Both the position numbers and the translations under genes were made by a program. The notes beneath the pieces are model-generated. The model did not search any database and had not been told where the DNA came from. It saw nothing but the letters and a program-made list of their open reading frames with translations. From Haematobacter genomosp. 1 (GTDB taxonomy: Bacteria > Pseudomonadota > Alphaproteobacteria > Rhodobacterales > Rhodobacteraceae), in assembly GCF_002196855.1 (NCBI RefSeq), contig NZ_NIPW01000012.1, forward strand, positions 29,534 to 93,533: a stretch of 64,000 nucleotides of DNA, written 5' to 3'. Position 1 is the first letter of the stretch, and each line of letters starts with the position of its first letter. Positions 19,713-30,550 of this stretch are shown here, piece by piece.

Positions 19713-20006
19713 CTATTCCCCGCGTTCGATGCGGTAGTCGCGCTCGATATGGGCCGTCTGTCGCCCCCAGTCGGAGGCCTTCACCCGCTCCTGATGTGCA
19801 GTGAAGGCCGCGCGATCGACGAAGGCTTCCCTGACGGCGAAGCGCATGGGATCGGACATGGAACGCACGACCTCGAAGGACAGGCAACCCGGCTCCGCGC
19901 GGCTGAGCCGGGTGTGCTCATCCAGCAGCGCCGCGGCCAGATCGGCATCCGCCATCGTGGCGCAGAGCAGCCACCCGGTCAGCACCACGGTCTCGTTGTC
20001 CTCCAT
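19713..20006 (-). CDS. Antibiotic biosynthesis monooxygenase (ABM)-fold protein
   Basis: 97-aa ferredoxin-like dimeric alpha/beta-barrel protein. The pattern TGWLLCATMADADLAAALLDEHTRLSRAEPGCLSFEV (split for reference) with a following MRFAVREAFVDRAAFTAHQ matches the ABM/YgiN family: a beta strand, a helix, PGC.SFEV, and an F.AH. Roles in the family range from quinol oxidation to stress response, so no precise function is assigned. The ATG at 20006 is preceded by GGGGAGGAG. It lies downstream of the glnA terminator, so it probably has its own promoter. Confidence 0.8.
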   Translation of the reverse strand: MEDNETVVLTGWLLCATMADADLAAALLDEHTRLSRAEPGCLSFEVVRSMSDPMRFAVREAFVDRAAFTAHQERVKASDWGRQTAHIERDYRIERGE

Positions 20007-20030
20007 CCGCTCCTCCCCAAGGCATATGAA

Positions 20031-20061
20031 AAACCCCCGGAGGACTCGCCTCCGGGGGTTT
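20031..20061 (-). terminator. Rho-independent terminator of glnB-glnA
   Basis: A 13-bp perfect stem (20031-20043 with 20049-20061) whose arms end in AAA/TTT, with a 5-base loop. It lies 24 bases downstream of the glnA stop on the minus strand, between glnA and the ABM gene. Confidence 0.85.
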
Positions 20062-20084
20062 CGGTATCACTGTCCCATCCTGCC

Positions 20085-21491
20085 TTAGCAGGAGTAATAC
20101 ATCTGGTATTCGATCGGGTGGGGGGTGTGCTCGTAGTTATACACTTCTTCCCACTTGAGGGCCATGTAGCCTTCGAGCTGGTCCTTGGTGAACACGTCGC
20201 CCGCGAGCAGGAACTCGTGATCCGCTTCCAGTTCGGTCAGCGCCTCGCGCAGCGAGCCGCAGACGGTCGGGATGGTCGCCAGTTCTTCCGGCGGCAGATC
20301 GTAAAGGTCCTTGTCGGAGGCCGGGCCCGGGTCGATCTTGTTCTTGATCCCGTCGATGCCCGCCATGAGCAGCGCGGAGAAGCACAGGTAGGGGTTCGCC
20401 GACGGATCGGGGAAGCGGGCTTCCACACGTTTGGCCTTGGGCGATTCCGACCACGGAATACGCACGCAGCCCGAGCGGTTGCGGGCGGAGTAGGCGCGCA
20501 GAACCGGGGCTTCGAAGCCGGGGATCAGGCGCTTGTAGGAGTTGGTGGACGGGTTGGTGATCGCGTTCAGCGCCTTGGCATGCTTCAGGACGCCCCCGAT
20601 GAACCACAGGGCTTCCTGGCTGAGGTCCGCGTATTTGTCACCGGCGAAGAGCGGCTTGCCGTCCTTCCAGATCGACATGTTCACGTGCATCCCGGTGCCG
20701 TTGTCGCCGCGCATCGGCTTCGGCATGAAGGTCACCGACTTGCCATAGGCGGCAGCGACGTTCTGGATGACGTATTTGTATTTGAGCAGCTCGTCTGCCT
20801 GCTTGGTCAGCGAACCGAAGATCAGGCCGAGTTCGTGCTGGTTGGACGCCACTTCGTGGTGGTGCTTGTCCACCTTCATGCCCATCCGCTTCATGGTGGA
20901 GAGCATTTCGGACCGCAGATCCTGCGCCGGGTCGATCGGGTTCACCGGGAAGTAGCCGCCCTTGATGCCGGGACGGTGACCCATGTTGCCCATCTCGTAG
21001 GCGGTGTCGGTGTTCCAGGCGCCATCGACGGCATCGACCTCGAACGCCACCTTGTTCATCGACACGGCATAGCGCACGTCGTCGAAGACGAAGAATTCGG
21101 CTTCCGGTCCCCAGTAGGACGTGTCGCCGATGCCCGTGGACTTCAGGTAGGCTTCCGCCTTCAGCGCCGTGGAGCGCGGATCGCGGGAGTAGGGCTCCAT
21201 CGTGTCGGGCTCGACGACGTTGCAGTGAATGCAGAGCGTCTTTTCCGCGTAGAACGGGTCGATATAGCCCGATTCGGTGTCCGGCATCAGCTTCATGTCG
21301 GACTGGTCGATGGATTTCCAGCCGGCGATGGAGGAGCCGTCGAACATGAAGCCTTCCGTCAGGAAGTCCTCATCGACCTGGTCCGCCATGACCGTCACGT
21401 GCTGGAGCTTGCCCCGCGGGTCCGTGAAGCGGATATCGACATATTCGACATCCTCGTCCTTCAGGATCTGGAGAACCTTCTCGTTGCTCAT
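20085..21491 (-). CDS. glnA: Glutamine synthetase type I (GSI-beta)
   Basis: 468-aa dodecameric ATP-dependent glutamine synthetase, the main ammonium-assimilating enzyme. The N-terminal [10 protein letters not shown] flap, the [17 protein letters not shown]/glutamate site and NRSGCVRIP are present. Tyr397 in DLYDLPPEE is the adenylylation site expected for GlnE control. The ATG at 21491 follows AGAAGGA. It lies 78 bases downstream of glnB, forming the standard glnBA operon. Confidence 0.97.
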   Translation of the reverse strand: MSNEKVLQILKDEDVEYVDIRFTDPRGKLQHVTVMADQVDEDFLTEGFMFDGSSIAGWKSIDQSDMKLMPDTESGYIDPFYAEKTLCIHCNVVEPDTMEPYSRDPRSTALKAEAYLKSTGIGDTSYWGPEAEFFVFDDVRYAVSMNKVAFEVDAVDGAWNTDTAYEMGNMGHRPGIKGGYFPVNPIDPAQDLRSEMLSTMKRMGMKVDKHHHEVASNQHELGLIFGSLTKQADELLKYKYVIQNVAAAYGKSVTFMPKPMRGDNGTGMHVNMSIWKDGKPLFAGDKYADLSQEALWFIGGVLKHAKALNAITNPSTNSYKRLIPGFEAPVLRAYSARNRSGCVRIPWSESPKAKRVEARFPDPSANPYLCFSALLMAGIDGIKNKIDPGPASDKDLYDLPPEELATIPTVCGSLREALTELEADHEFLLAGDVFTKDQLEGYMALKWEEVYNYEHTPHPIEYQMYYSC

Positions 21492-21569
21492 CTGGCGTCG
21501 TTTCCTTCTGTTGAGCAGTCCTTGGCCGGAGAGGCGCCACGCGCGCTCCCGGCGTATTCTTCTGGCGGA

Positions 21570-23614
<2,045 letters not shown>

Positions 23615-23746
23615 AACCGCTTTTCCTCTCGCCGTCCTGCCGAAGCCTGACAGGAAATCACGGGCTGGAAGGGCCCGGTGGGAGCTGTGTGCCGGACCTC
23701 CGGGAAGGGCGGGAAGAGCACGACCGGACGCGACTGGAGGGTTGGC

Positions 23747-23830
23747 TGGTGCGGGCGAAGGGACTCGAACCCCCACACCTTGCGGTGGCAGGACCTAAAC
23801 CTGCTGCGTCTACCATTCCGCCACGCCCGC
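23747..23830 (-). tRNA. tRNA-Leu (anticodon TAG)
   Basis: Read on the minus strand it folds as a class II tRNA. The 7-bp acceptor is GCGGGCG/CGCCCGC, and the D-arm contains GGCGGAATGGTAGACGC. The anticodon stem GCAGG/CCTGC encloses loop TTTAGGT (anticodon TAG). A short variable arm CACC-GCAA-GGTG and a T-arm with GGTTCGAGTCC follow. CCA is encoded (23747-23749). Length is 84 bases including CCA. Confidence 0.93.
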
Positions 23831-23968
23831 ACTCGTGTCTGTATCTAGTGCTCGGTGTGCCTCGTCAACTGGCACAAAACCTGTGACCAAAGTTGTGGCC
23901 ACCCTGATCGCGTAACGCTGCTTTCTTCTTCCCATCCGCCCAAAACCTCAATAAAAGGCCACCCAATC

Positions 23969-24035
23969 GCGAGGTGAACAGATTTGGATTCTGGCGCCGC
24001 AAGGCGTGGGGGTTCGAGTCCCTTCACCCGCACCA
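23969..24035 (+). pseudogene. D-arm-less tRNA-Leu relic
   Basis: The sequence carries a leucine-type variable arm (GCGCCGCAAGGCGT), an intact T-arm with GGTTCGAGTCC, the 3' acceptor strand CACCCGC and an encoded CCA (24033-24035). At the 5' side GCGAGGTG can pair with CACCCGC with one bulged A, but the D-arm is missing and only two bases separate it from the anticodon arm (CAGATTTGGATTCTG). It is thus a tRNA-Leu with an internal deletion or a junction product. It lies 20 bases before tig and is in inverted orientation relative to the intact tRNA-Leu. Confidence 0.7.
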
Positions 24036-24055
24036 GAGAGGAAAAGGACGGATAT

Positions 24056-25384
24056 ATGCAGGTCACCGAGACCCTGAACGAAGGCCTTAAGCGCGGTTAC
24101 CAGATCACGGTGACGGCAGCCGAGCTGGAAGCCAAGGTGCAGGAAAAGCTCATCGAAGCGCAGCCCGAGGTTGAGCTGAAAGGCTTCCGCAAGGGCAAGG
24201 TGCCGATGGCGATGCTGAAGAAGCAATTCGGCCCGCGTTTGCTGGGCGATGCCATGCAGGACACCATCGACGGCGCGATGAAGGAGCATTTCGAGCAGTC
24301 CGGCGACCGCCCGGCCCTCCAGCCCGACGTGAAGATGCAGGACGGCGAGACCTGGAAGGAAGGCGACGACGTGGTCGTCAACTTCACCTATGAGGCGCTG
24401 CCCGAGATCCCGGGCTTCGACCGGGGGGAAATCGCGCTGGAGCGTCTGGTCGTGAAGGCCGATGACGCTTCCGTCGATGAGGCTCTGCAGAATCTCGCCG
24501 AAACCGCCAAATCCTACGAGGACAAGGACGGCGCGGCCGAGGATGGCGATCAGGTCGTGATCGACTTCGTCGGCAAGGTGGATGGCGAAGCTTTCGAGGG
24601 CGGCTCCGCGGAGGATTATCCGCTGGTTCTGGGCTCCGGCTCCTTCATCCCGGGGTTCGAGGAGCAGCTCGTCGGCGTGAAGACCGGTGACGAGAAGGAC
24701 GTGGACGTCAGCTTCCCCGAGCAATACGGCGCCCCGCATCTGGCCGGCAAGGCCGCTGTCTTCACCGTCACCGTGAAGGGCGTGAAGGCACCGAAAACCG
24801 CCGAGATCGACGACGAGCTGGCGAAGAAATTCGGCGCCGAGGATCTCGCGCAGCTCAAGTCGCAGATCAAGGAGCGTCTGGAAGCCGAATACACCGGCGC
24901 AGCGCGTCAGGTGCTGAAGCGCGCGCTGCTCGACCAGCTTGACGGCAAGGTCGCCTTCGACCTTCCGCCGACGCTGGTGGAAGCCGAGGCGAACCAGATC
25001 GCCCACCAGCTCTGGCATGAGGAGCACCCGGAGGTGCACACCCATGACCACGGCAACATCGAAGTGAGTGATGAACACCGCAAGCTCGCCGAGCGCCGGG
25101 TGCGTCTGGGCCTGCTGCTCGCCGAACTGGGCCGCAAGGAGAACATCGACGTCACCGACGCGGAGATGACGCAGGCCGTGCTCGCGCAGGCCCGTCAGTA
25201 TCCCGGGCAGGAGCGCGCGTTCTTCGAATTCGTGCAGAAGAACCCGCAGATGCAGCAGCAGCTCCGCGCGCCGATTTTCGAGGACAAGGTCGTTGACTAC
25301 ATCGTCGAAGGCGCGAAGGTGACGGACAAGGAGATCACGAAGGACGATCTCCAGAAGGCCATCGAGGCGCTGGACGAAGTCTGA
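24056..25384 (+). CDS. tig: Trigger factor (ribosome-associated chaperone/PPIase)
   Basis: 442-aa chaperone that binds nascent chains at the ribosome exit. The N-terminal domain carries the ribosome-docking signature GFRKGKVP (about residues 43-50); the FKBP-like PPIase domain spans about 155-245 ([19 protein letters not shown], broken here only for reference), followed by the long alpha-helical substrate-binding domain. The ATG at 24056 follows AAAAGGACGG. A terminator lies 25 bases after the stop. Confidence 0.96.
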   Translation: MQVTETLNEGLKRGYQITVTAAELEAKVQEKLIEAQPEVELKGFRKGKVPMAMLKKQFGPRLLGDAMQDTIDGAMKEHFEQSGDRPALQPDVKMQDGETWKEGDDVVVNFTYEALPEIPGFDRGEIALERLVVKADDASVDEALQNLAETAKSYEDKDGAAEDGDQVVIDFVGKVDGEAFEGGSAEDYPLVLGSGSFIPGFEEQLVGVKTGDEKDVDVSFPEQYGAPHLAGKAAVFTVTVKGVKAPKTAEIDDELAKKFGAEDLAQLKSQIKERLEAEYTGAARQVLKRALLDQLDGKVAFDLPPTLVEAEANQIAHQLWHEEHPEVHTHDHGNIEVSDEHRKLAERRVRLGLLLAELGRKENIDVTDAEMTQAVLAQARQYPGQERAFFEFVQKNPQMQQQLRAPIFEDKVVDYIVEGAKVTDKEITKDDLQKAIEALDEV

Positions 25385-25408
25385 TCCCCGCCGTCGTCGC
25401 ATGATCCG

Positions 25409-25434
25409 AAGGCCGCGCCGAAAGGCGCGGCCTT
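25409..25434 (+). terminator. Rho-independent terminator of tig
   Basis: An 11-bp perfect stem (25409-25419 with 25424-25434) closed by a stable GAAA tetraloop and followed by TCTCGTT. Confidence 0.85.
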
Positions 25435-26224
25435 TCTCGTTGATGCCGCGTCTGCCAGTCGGGGGGGGAGCGTTCGGGAATGTGGAAGGCGACCGCATCC
25501 GCAAGATGCGGTCCGTGACGACGACTCGGCGACTTAAGTCCGCAGCTCGCGTTGCGGCACAGCGCAGCTTGCACGAGGGATGTTGTTATGGCTGGCAGCC
25601 CGACAATCCTGCCAAAGAGGGAAAGGAGGGGTGCTCACGTCCTTTGAGTGCCTTGCGCGGTCCCGTGAAGGGCGGGATAGCCCATGGTATCCGGCCCGAT
25701 TGGGCTTCCGGGTGCATCGCGAGGGGGAACACGCCCCTCCGCTGACCTCCCCGATCAATACCGCAGAGCGCCTACGCGATTCCCTCTCCATGAGGGGATG
25801 GTATCATGGCGCCGGGTTCGGAGGAGATGACCGCTCTCGCAAGGCTGCCCAAGATCGCGGATGAACAGCGCGCGGCGACGAGAGGATGGAGCCCGTCGCG
25901 GCGCCGCCGGGCAGCACGGTGTCAGAGGTTACGGGCGCAATCGGAACGGCAAAGACCACGGCGCCACGCCTACGGCCCCCAAACAAGACGGGCGGCAAGG
26001 CGCTGGATCATGTGAGGGTGCATCGACACAAAGCCGGAGGGCAACGAGAGGCCCCCTGAGATGACTATTCGTGGGCGAGAACTCCTCACCGCAATTGGAG
26101 AAGCATTATCCGTTGTATCGCACGTGAAAGCTGATGTGCGCTACACCCTGCCGATGGACGGAGGCTGAATTGTCCGCGGCAATGTGACGGGACTTGGCAA
26201 GGGCGGATACCCGGCAGCAAAGCA
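25435..26224. other. Gene-poor stretch of unknown content between tig and rplI
   Basis: About 790 bases with no recognisable gene, flanked by two good terminators. A perfect 9-bp hairpin lies at 25491-25513 (GACCGCATC / GATGCGGTC). Composition is less GC-biased and more mixed in codon position than the neighbours. Two adjacent small frames could be noted: 25886-26059 (57 codons, preceded by GAGAGG, beginning MEPVAAPPGS) and 26061-26168 (35 codons, MTIRGRELLT). Neither resembles a family I know, and they may be relics of a lost accessory gene. Confidence 0.4.
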
Positions 26225-26253
26225 AAAGGCCGCGTCCGTGGGACGCGGCCTTT
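26225..26253 (-). terminator. Terminator of rpsF-rpsR-rplI
   Basis: A 13-bp perfect stem (26225-26237 with 26241-26253) with a 3-base loop and AAA/TTT ends, 21 bases after the rplI stop on the minus strand. Confidence 0.85.
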
Positions 26254-26274
26254 CCACAGGTCGGCTCCAGAGGA

Positions 26275-26847
26275 TCACTCCTCGTCGGAGGCCGCCCCGC
26301 CGAGGTCGTCGAACAGTTCCGCGATCTCGAAATCGGCCGCCGCTTCGGCTTCGGCAGCGAGTTCCTGGATCGACTTGCCGGACGCCTGAAGTTCCGCTTC
26401 TTCGGCGGAACGCGCAACGTTCACGGCGATGGAGACGGAAACTTCCGGGTGCAGAACGACGGTGACCGGATGGACGCCGAGATCCTTGATCGGGCGATCC
26501 AGCGACACCTGCGCGCGGTTCAGCGTGAAACCGTCAGCGGTCGCAGCATCCGCCACGTCGCGGGTGGTGACGGAGCCGTAGAGCGCCCCAGCATCGGAAG
26601 CCGAGCGGATCAGCACGAAGGTCTGACCGTCGAGCTTCTCGCCCATCGCTTCGGCGTCTTTCTTCGTCTCGAGGTTGTTGGCCTCGAGCTGCGCCTTCTG
26701 GCTTTCGAACTTCGCGATGTTGCCTTCGGTGGCGCGGAGCGCCTTGCCCTGCGGCAGCAGGAAGTTGCGGGCGTACCCGTCCTTGACGTTCACAACTTCG
26801 CCCATCTGGCCGAGTTTCTGAACGCGTTGCAGGAGAATGACTTGCAT
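26275..26847 (-). CDS. rplI: 50S ribosomal protein L9
   Basis: 190-aa L9 with the standard N-terminal domain ([32 protein letters not shown]) and a connecting helix, then the C-terminal rRNA-binding domain. It carries an acidic C-terminal tail of about 40 residues ([18 protein letters not shown]) beyond the E. coli length, which is usual in Rhodobacterales. It is the third gene of rpsF-rpsR-rplI, 10 bases after rpsR. Confidence 0.97.
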   Translation of the reverse strand: MQVILLQRVQKLGQMGEVVNVKDGYARNFLLPQGKALRATEGNIAKFESQKAQLEANNLETKKDAEAMGEKLDGQTFVLIRSASDAGALYGSVTTRDVADAATADGFTLNRAQVSLDRPIKDLGVHPVTVVLHPEVSVSIAVNVARSAEEAELQASGKSIQELAAEAEAAADFEIAELFDDLGGAASDEE

Positions 26848-26857
26848 CTTTCTCTCC

Positions 26858-27085
26858 TTACTTCACAGCGTAGGGGAGGAGCGCAAGGAAACGCGCCCGC
26901 TTGATCGCCTGGGCGAGCTTGCGCTGGTTCTTCGCGGAGACGGCGGTGATGCGCGAGGGCACGATCTTGCCGCGTTCGGAGATGTAGCGCTGCAGCAGAC
27001 GGGTGTCCTTGTAGTCGATCTTGGGCGCGTTATCGCCCCCGAACGGATCGACCTTGCGGCGGCGGAAGAAGGGTTTGTTGGCCAT
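26858..27085 (-). CDS. rpsR: 30S ribosomal protein S18
   Basis: 75-aa small-subunit protein that pairs with S6 on the platform. Family hallmarks [31 protein letters not shown] and the [12 protein letters not shown]-terminus are intact. It lies between rpsF (20 bases) and rplI (10 bases) in the conserved operon. Confidence 0.98.
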   Translation of the reverse strand: MANKPFFRRRKVDPFGGDNAPKIDYKDTRLLQRYISERGKIVPSRITAVSAKNQRKLAQAIKRARFLALLPYAVK

Positions 27086-27105
27086 GGATCAATATCCTTT
27101 CGAGA

Positions 27106-27483
27106 TCAGAAACGACGCGGACGGTCGCCGCGATCACCGCGGTCGCCACGCTCACGGTCGTCGCGCTTCTGCATCTGCACCGACGGGCCATCCTCGTGCT
27201 TTTCGACCTTCACGGTCAGCACGCGCATCACGTCGTCATGCAGACGGGCGAGACGCTCCATCTCCTGCACCGCCGCGGCGGGCGCGTCGGACTTCAGGAA
27301 GGCGTAATGCCCCTTGCGGTTCTTGTTGATCTTGTAGGCCATCGTCTTGACGCCCCAGTACTCGTTTTCAACGACCTTGCCGCCGTTATCCGCGAGAACC
27401 GTGGAGAAATGTTCGATGAGGCCTTCGGCCTGCGCGTTGGACAGATCCTGACGCGCGATGAGGACATGCTCGTAAAGCGGCAT
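27106..27483 (-). CDS. rpsF: 30S ribosomal protein S6
   Basis: 125-aa S6 with [15 protein letters not shown] at the N-terminus and the [19 protein letters not shown] core. The C-terminus ends in an Arg/Asp/Gly-rich tail ([14 protein letters not shown]). It is the first gene of the operon, preceded by a promoter and a structured leader that could serve S6:S18 autoregulation. Confidence 0.97.
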   Translation of the reverse strand: MPLYEHVLIARQDLSNAQAEGLIEHFSTVLADNGGKVVENEYWGVKTMAYKINKNRKGHYAFLKSDAPAAAVQEMERLARLHDDVMRVLTVKVEKHEDGPSVQMQKRDDRERGDRGDRGDRPRRF

Positions 27484-27524
27484 GTAGGCTCCATTGTCAG
27501 GCGCATTTCATAGGGCGGGACTTA

Positions 27525-27582
27525 ACCTTCCGCATCCGCCCACGAGAGTCTGCGCCGGTTTCGTGACCAGCGGAAGGAAGGT
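27525..27582 (-). promoter_or_regulatory. Structured 5' leader of rpsF (candidate S6:S18 regulatory RNA)
   Basis: Between the rpsF promoter and the start codon the transcript can close a long stem: ACCTTCC (27582-27576 on the minus strand) with GGAAGGT (27531-27525), and further pairs inside (CCGC / GCGG). S6:S18 leader RNAs are known upstream of rpsF in many phyla. The match here is based on position and a closed stem only; I did not verify the conserved bulge sequence. Confidence 0.4.
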
Positions 27583-27585
27583 CGC

Positions 27586-27613
27586 CTTATACACGGCAGG
27601 CGTCGCAGAACAA
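27586..27613 (-). promoter_or_regulatory. rpsF promoter
   Basis: On the minus strand TTGTTC (27613-27608) and TATAAG (27591-27586) are separated by 16 bases. Transcription would start near 27579, leaving a leader of about 95 nucleotides. Confidence 0.5.
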
Positions 27614-27635
27614 GGGCAAAGCGCGGTGCCAGGCG

Positions 27636-27664
27636 TTGCAGGACGGGTCGGGAGCGGGTATCCG
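27636..27664 (+). promoter_or_regulatory. fabD promoter candidate
   Basis: TTGCAG (27636-27641), a 17-base spacer, then TATCCG (27659-27664). The predicted start is about 17 bases upstream of the fabD ATG. The -10 match is modest. Confidence 0.4.
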
Positions 27665-27687
27665 CGAGACGCAAAAGGGAGATAGAC

Positions 27688-28626
27688 ATGCGCGCATTCG
27701 TGTTTCCGGGGCAAGGGGCCCAGACCATCGGCATGGGGCGGGCGCTGGCGGAGAGCTATCCCGCCGCGCGCGCGGTGTTCGCGGAGGTGGATGAGGCGCT
27801 CGGCCAGTCCCTGTCCCGCCTCGTCTGGGAAGGGAACCAGGATGAGCTGACGCTGACCGAGAATGCCCAGCCCGCGCTGATGGCGACCTCGATCGCCGCG
27901 ATGCGGGCGCTGGAGTCGGAGGGCGTGGCGATCGGCGCTGCGGCCTATGTCGCGGGGCATTCGCTTGGTGAGTACTCGGCGCTTTGCGCGGCGGAGGCCA
28001 TCGGCCTTGCGGATACGGCGCGGCTCCTGAAGCTGCGGGGCCGCGCGATGCAGGCGGCTGTTCCGGTAGGAGAGGGTGCGATGGCGGCCCTTCTGGGCCT
28101 GGATTTTGCGGCCGCGACCGAGGTTGCCGCGGAAGCTGCGGCGGAAGGCGGGGTCGTGCAGGCGGCCAACGACAATGATCCGGCGCAGGTCGTCATCTCC
28201 GGCACACGGGCGGCGGTCGAGCGGGCTGTCGAGATTGCCAAGGGGCGGGGAGCCAAGCGGGCGATCCTTCTGCCGGTCAGCGCGCCGTTCCATTCCTCCC
28301 TGATGCAGCCCGCCGCCGATGCAATGGCGGAAGCGCTGTCCGGGGTGGCGGTCGCAGCCCCGGCGGTGCCCGTCGTCTCCAACGTGCGGGCAGAGGCGGT
28401 AACCGACCCCGAAGCGATTCGGCAGCTGCTGGTGGAGCAGGTCACCGGATCGGTCCGCTGGCGCGAATCGATGCAGTGGATGGCGGGTCAGGGCGTGACC
28501 GAGTTCTGGGAAATCGGCGCGGGCAAAGCCCTTTCGGGGATGATTCGCCGCATTGCCAAGGAAAGCGTCACGCGAACCGTAGGCACGCCAGAGGAAGTCG
28601 CCGCGGCTGCGGCCTCCCTCAAGTAA
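27688..28626 (+). CDS. fabD: Malonyl-CoA:ACP transacylase
   Basis: 312-aa enzyme that loads malonyl groups onto ACP for fatty acid synthesis. FPGQGAQ is at the N-terminus, the nucleophile Ser92 in GHSLGEY, and the catalytic His in APFHSSLM near residue 200. The ATG follows AAAGGGAG. It belongs functionally with fabG and acpP downstream, but an opposite-strand gene separates it from them. Confidence 0.96.
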   Translation: MRAFVFPGQGAQTIGMGRALAESYPAARAVFAEVDEALGQSLSRLVWEGNQDELTLTENAQPALMATSIAAMRALESEGVAIGAAAYVAGHSLGEYSALCAAEAIGLADTARLLKLRGRAMQAAVPVGEGAMAALLGLDFAAATEVAAEAAAEGGVVQAANDNDPAQVVISGTRAAVERAVEIAKGRGAKRAILLPVSAPFHSSLMQPAADAMAEALSGVAVAAPAVPVVSNVRAEAVTDPEAIRQLLVEQVTGSVRWRESMQWMAGQGVTEFWEIGAGKALSGMIRRIAKESVTRTVGTPEEVAAAAASLK

Positions 28627-28630
28627 AGGG

Positions 28631-29251
28631 TCAGGCGGCGGAGCTGAGCGCCCTCGGCGCCGTCGCGCCTGCCACTTTCTGGGCGATGAAACTGCAGATC
28701 GCGAGCTCGTCCTGCACCTCGTTCAGGTCGAGATAGGGTATTCCGGCATTCTGGAGGGCCTCCCGCCGGATCGAATCGCGCATCGGGCTGCAATGCGACC
28801 CCGCGCAGCCCAGAGCTGCGACAAGCTGTCCCATGTCGTCGATCACGGCGATGTCGAGCCGCTTGGACTTGATGGACAGGTCGGCACGAAGCAGGGCGCT
28901 GGTTGAGGTCGTGGTGACCGGCTGAATCGCCTCCTGCAGAGCGACCTGGGCCATGACGCGGTGTTCGGGAGCATATTCTGCCAACGCCGCTTCGACGAGC
29001 GGCAGCACATGCGCGGTGCTCCGCGGAAGGAGGGGCTTTACGGTGAATTCGACATTCCGCACCGCCTCAAGCTGCTTCAGCGGGTCGGCCATGGGGGATG
29101 GCGTCTTGCGGCGCGATCGTCCAAGAAAGTAGGCGGCGGCTGCGCAGGAGAGAACCAAAAGCAACGTGAGACCGATTCCCGCCGCGATGGCGGTGCCCGA
29201 CAGGGCCGGGGTCAGCCTTGCGCCATCTAGCGAGATGCTGATTTCCTCCAT
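28631..29251 (-). CDS. Membrane-anchored DUF2726-like protein
   Basis: 206-aa protein with a single hydrophobic segment at about residues 18-45 (ALSGTAIAAGIGLTLLLVLS), then a soluble domain. The C-terminal part (KSKRLDIAVIDD, RDSIRREALQNAGIPYLDL) follows the DUF2726 pattern, a restriction-endonuclease-like fold family. The usual acidic I-E-L-D strand is here LVAALG, so nuclease activity is doubtful. The ATG at 29251 follows GAGGGAG. It lies between fabD and fabG on the opposite strand and ends 4 bases from the fabD stop. The function is unknown. Confidence 0.6.
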   Translation of the reverse strand: MEEISISLDGARLTPALSGTAIAAGIGLTLLLVLSCAAAAYFLGRSRRKTPSPMADPLKQLEAVRNVEFTVKPLLPRSTAHVLPLVEAALAEYAPEHRVMAQVALQEAIQPVTTTSTSALLRADLSIKSKRLDIAVIDDMGQLVAALGCAGSHCSPMRDSIRREALQNAGIPYLDLNEVQDELAICSFIAQKVAGATAPRALSSAA

Positions 29252-29347
29252 CGCGATTCTCTCCCTCGCAGGATAGGAGTTGCCGTAAGGGCAACTCGCT
29301 GATGCGTCTGCCTATCGTATGCACGTAAAGATAAACAAGAGGCTAAG

Positions 29348-30082
29348 ATGTTCAACCTTGAAGGGAAAAATGCGCTCATAACAGGCGCCTCGGGTGGCAT
29401 TGGTGCCGAGATCGCCCAGATTTTGTACAATGCGGGTGCGAAGGTCGCGCTCTCCGGTACGCGGGTCGAGCCGCTGGAGGCGCTTTCGGCGAAGCTCGGA
29501 AATGCTCCGGTGCTGCCCTGCAACCTCTCTGATCGGGCGCAGGTGGAGGAACTCCCCAAGCGCGCGGTGGAAGCGCTCGGCAGTGTCGACATCCTCGTCA
29601 ACAACGCGGGCATCACGCGCGACAACCTGTTCATGCGCATGTCGGATGAGGAGTGGCAGTCGGTGATCGACGTCAACCTGACCTCCACCTTCCTGCTCTG
29701 CCGTGGCGTGCTGCGCGGCATGATGAAGGCGCGCTGGGGCCGGATCGTGAACATCTCCTCCGTCGTAGGGACGACAGGCAACGCGGGGCAGGGCAACTAC
29801 GCCGCTTCCAAGGCGGGCATGGTGGGCATGTCGAAGGCGCTGGCCGCCGAGGTGGCGTCCCGCGGGATCACGGTGAACGCGGTGGCGCCGGGCTTCATCG
29901 AAACGGCGATGACAGACAAGCTGAACGAGGCGCAGAAATCCGCACTGCTCGCCCAGATCCCCGCTGGCCGGATGGGACGTCCGGCGGAAATCGCCGCCGC
30001 CGTCCTCTATCTCTCCAGCCCGGAGGCCGCTTACGTCACTGGAACCACATTGCATGTGAACGGCGGAATGGCGATGATCTGA
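29348..30082 (+). CDS. fabG: 3-oxoacyl-ACP reductase
   Basis: 244-aa NADPH-dependent short-chain reductase of the fatty acid elongation cycle. TGASGGIG at residues 12-19, NNAG at 85-88, and catalytic Ser138, Tyr151 and Lys155 (YAASK). The sequence context of acpP 153 bases downstream and fabD upstream identifies it as FabG rather than another SDR. AGAGG precedes the ATG at 29348. Confidence 0.95.
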   Translation: MFNLEGKNALITGASGGIGAEIAQILYNAGAKVALSGTRVEPLEALSAKLGNAPVLPCNLSDRAQVEELPKRAVEALGSVDILVNNAGITRDNLFMRMSDEEWQSVIDVNLTSTFLLCRGVLRGMMKARWGRIVNISSVVGTTGNAGQGNYAASKAGMVGMSKALAAEVASRGITVNAVAPGFIETAMTDKLNEAQKSALLAQIPAGRMGRPAEIAAAVLYLSSPEAAYVTGTTLHVNGGMAMI

Positions 30083-30235
30083 GCAGCAGGCCGTGGACCG
30101 GAAAGCAGTTGCCTCCGTCCGCTCCTGTGATATTAGGCCGCTGACCTGACCGGGAACTCCCGTACGTGCAGGGGTCCGGCATGCCCGGAACGTGACAAAG
30201 ACGGGAACCTTCCCGACACCATATGAGGACTTGAA

Positions 30236-30469
30236 ATGAGCGACATCGCAGATCGCGTTCGTAAGATCGTCGTCGAGCATCTCGGCGTCGAAGAAGACAA
30301 GGTCACCGAGAACGCTTCCTTCATCGACGACCTCGGGGCGGACAGCCTCGACACCGTCGAGCTCGTCATGGCTTTCGAAGAAGAGTTCGGGATCGAGATC
30401 CCGGACGACGCGGCCGAGACGATCCAGACCTTCGGCGACGCGGTGAAGTTCATCACCGAAGCCTCCTGA
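30236..30469 (+). CDS. acpP: Acyl carrier protein
   Basis: 77-aa acidic four-helix protein. Ser37 in [12 protein letters not shown] is the phosphopantetheine attachment site. It carries the growing acyl chain for the Fab enzymes. The ATG follows GAGGA, and a strong terminator lies 24 bases after the stop. Confidence 0.98.
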   Translation: MSDIADRVRKIVVEHLGVEEDKVTENASFIDDLGADSLDTVELVMAFEEEFGIEIPDDAAETIQTFGDAVKFITEAS

Positions 30470-30493
30470 CCCCAGGGGTTCGGACGAGACAGG

Positions 30494-30519
30494 AAAGGGC
30501 GCCCCGATGGGCGCCCTTT
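30494..30519 (+). terminator. Rho-independent terminator of acpP
   Basis: An 11-bp stem (30494-30504 with 30509-30519) with a 4-base loop CGAT and TTTT at the end of the right arm. Confidence 0.85.
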
Positions 30520-30550
30520 TCCGTTCGGCGGATGCGTTCGGCAGGAGCGG

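Noticed and set aside
25806..26015. 69-codon Arg-rich frame between tig and rplI
   Set aside because: Composition (Arg-rich, low hydrophobic content) is typical of off-frame reading; it overlaps a cleaner small frame in another phase.
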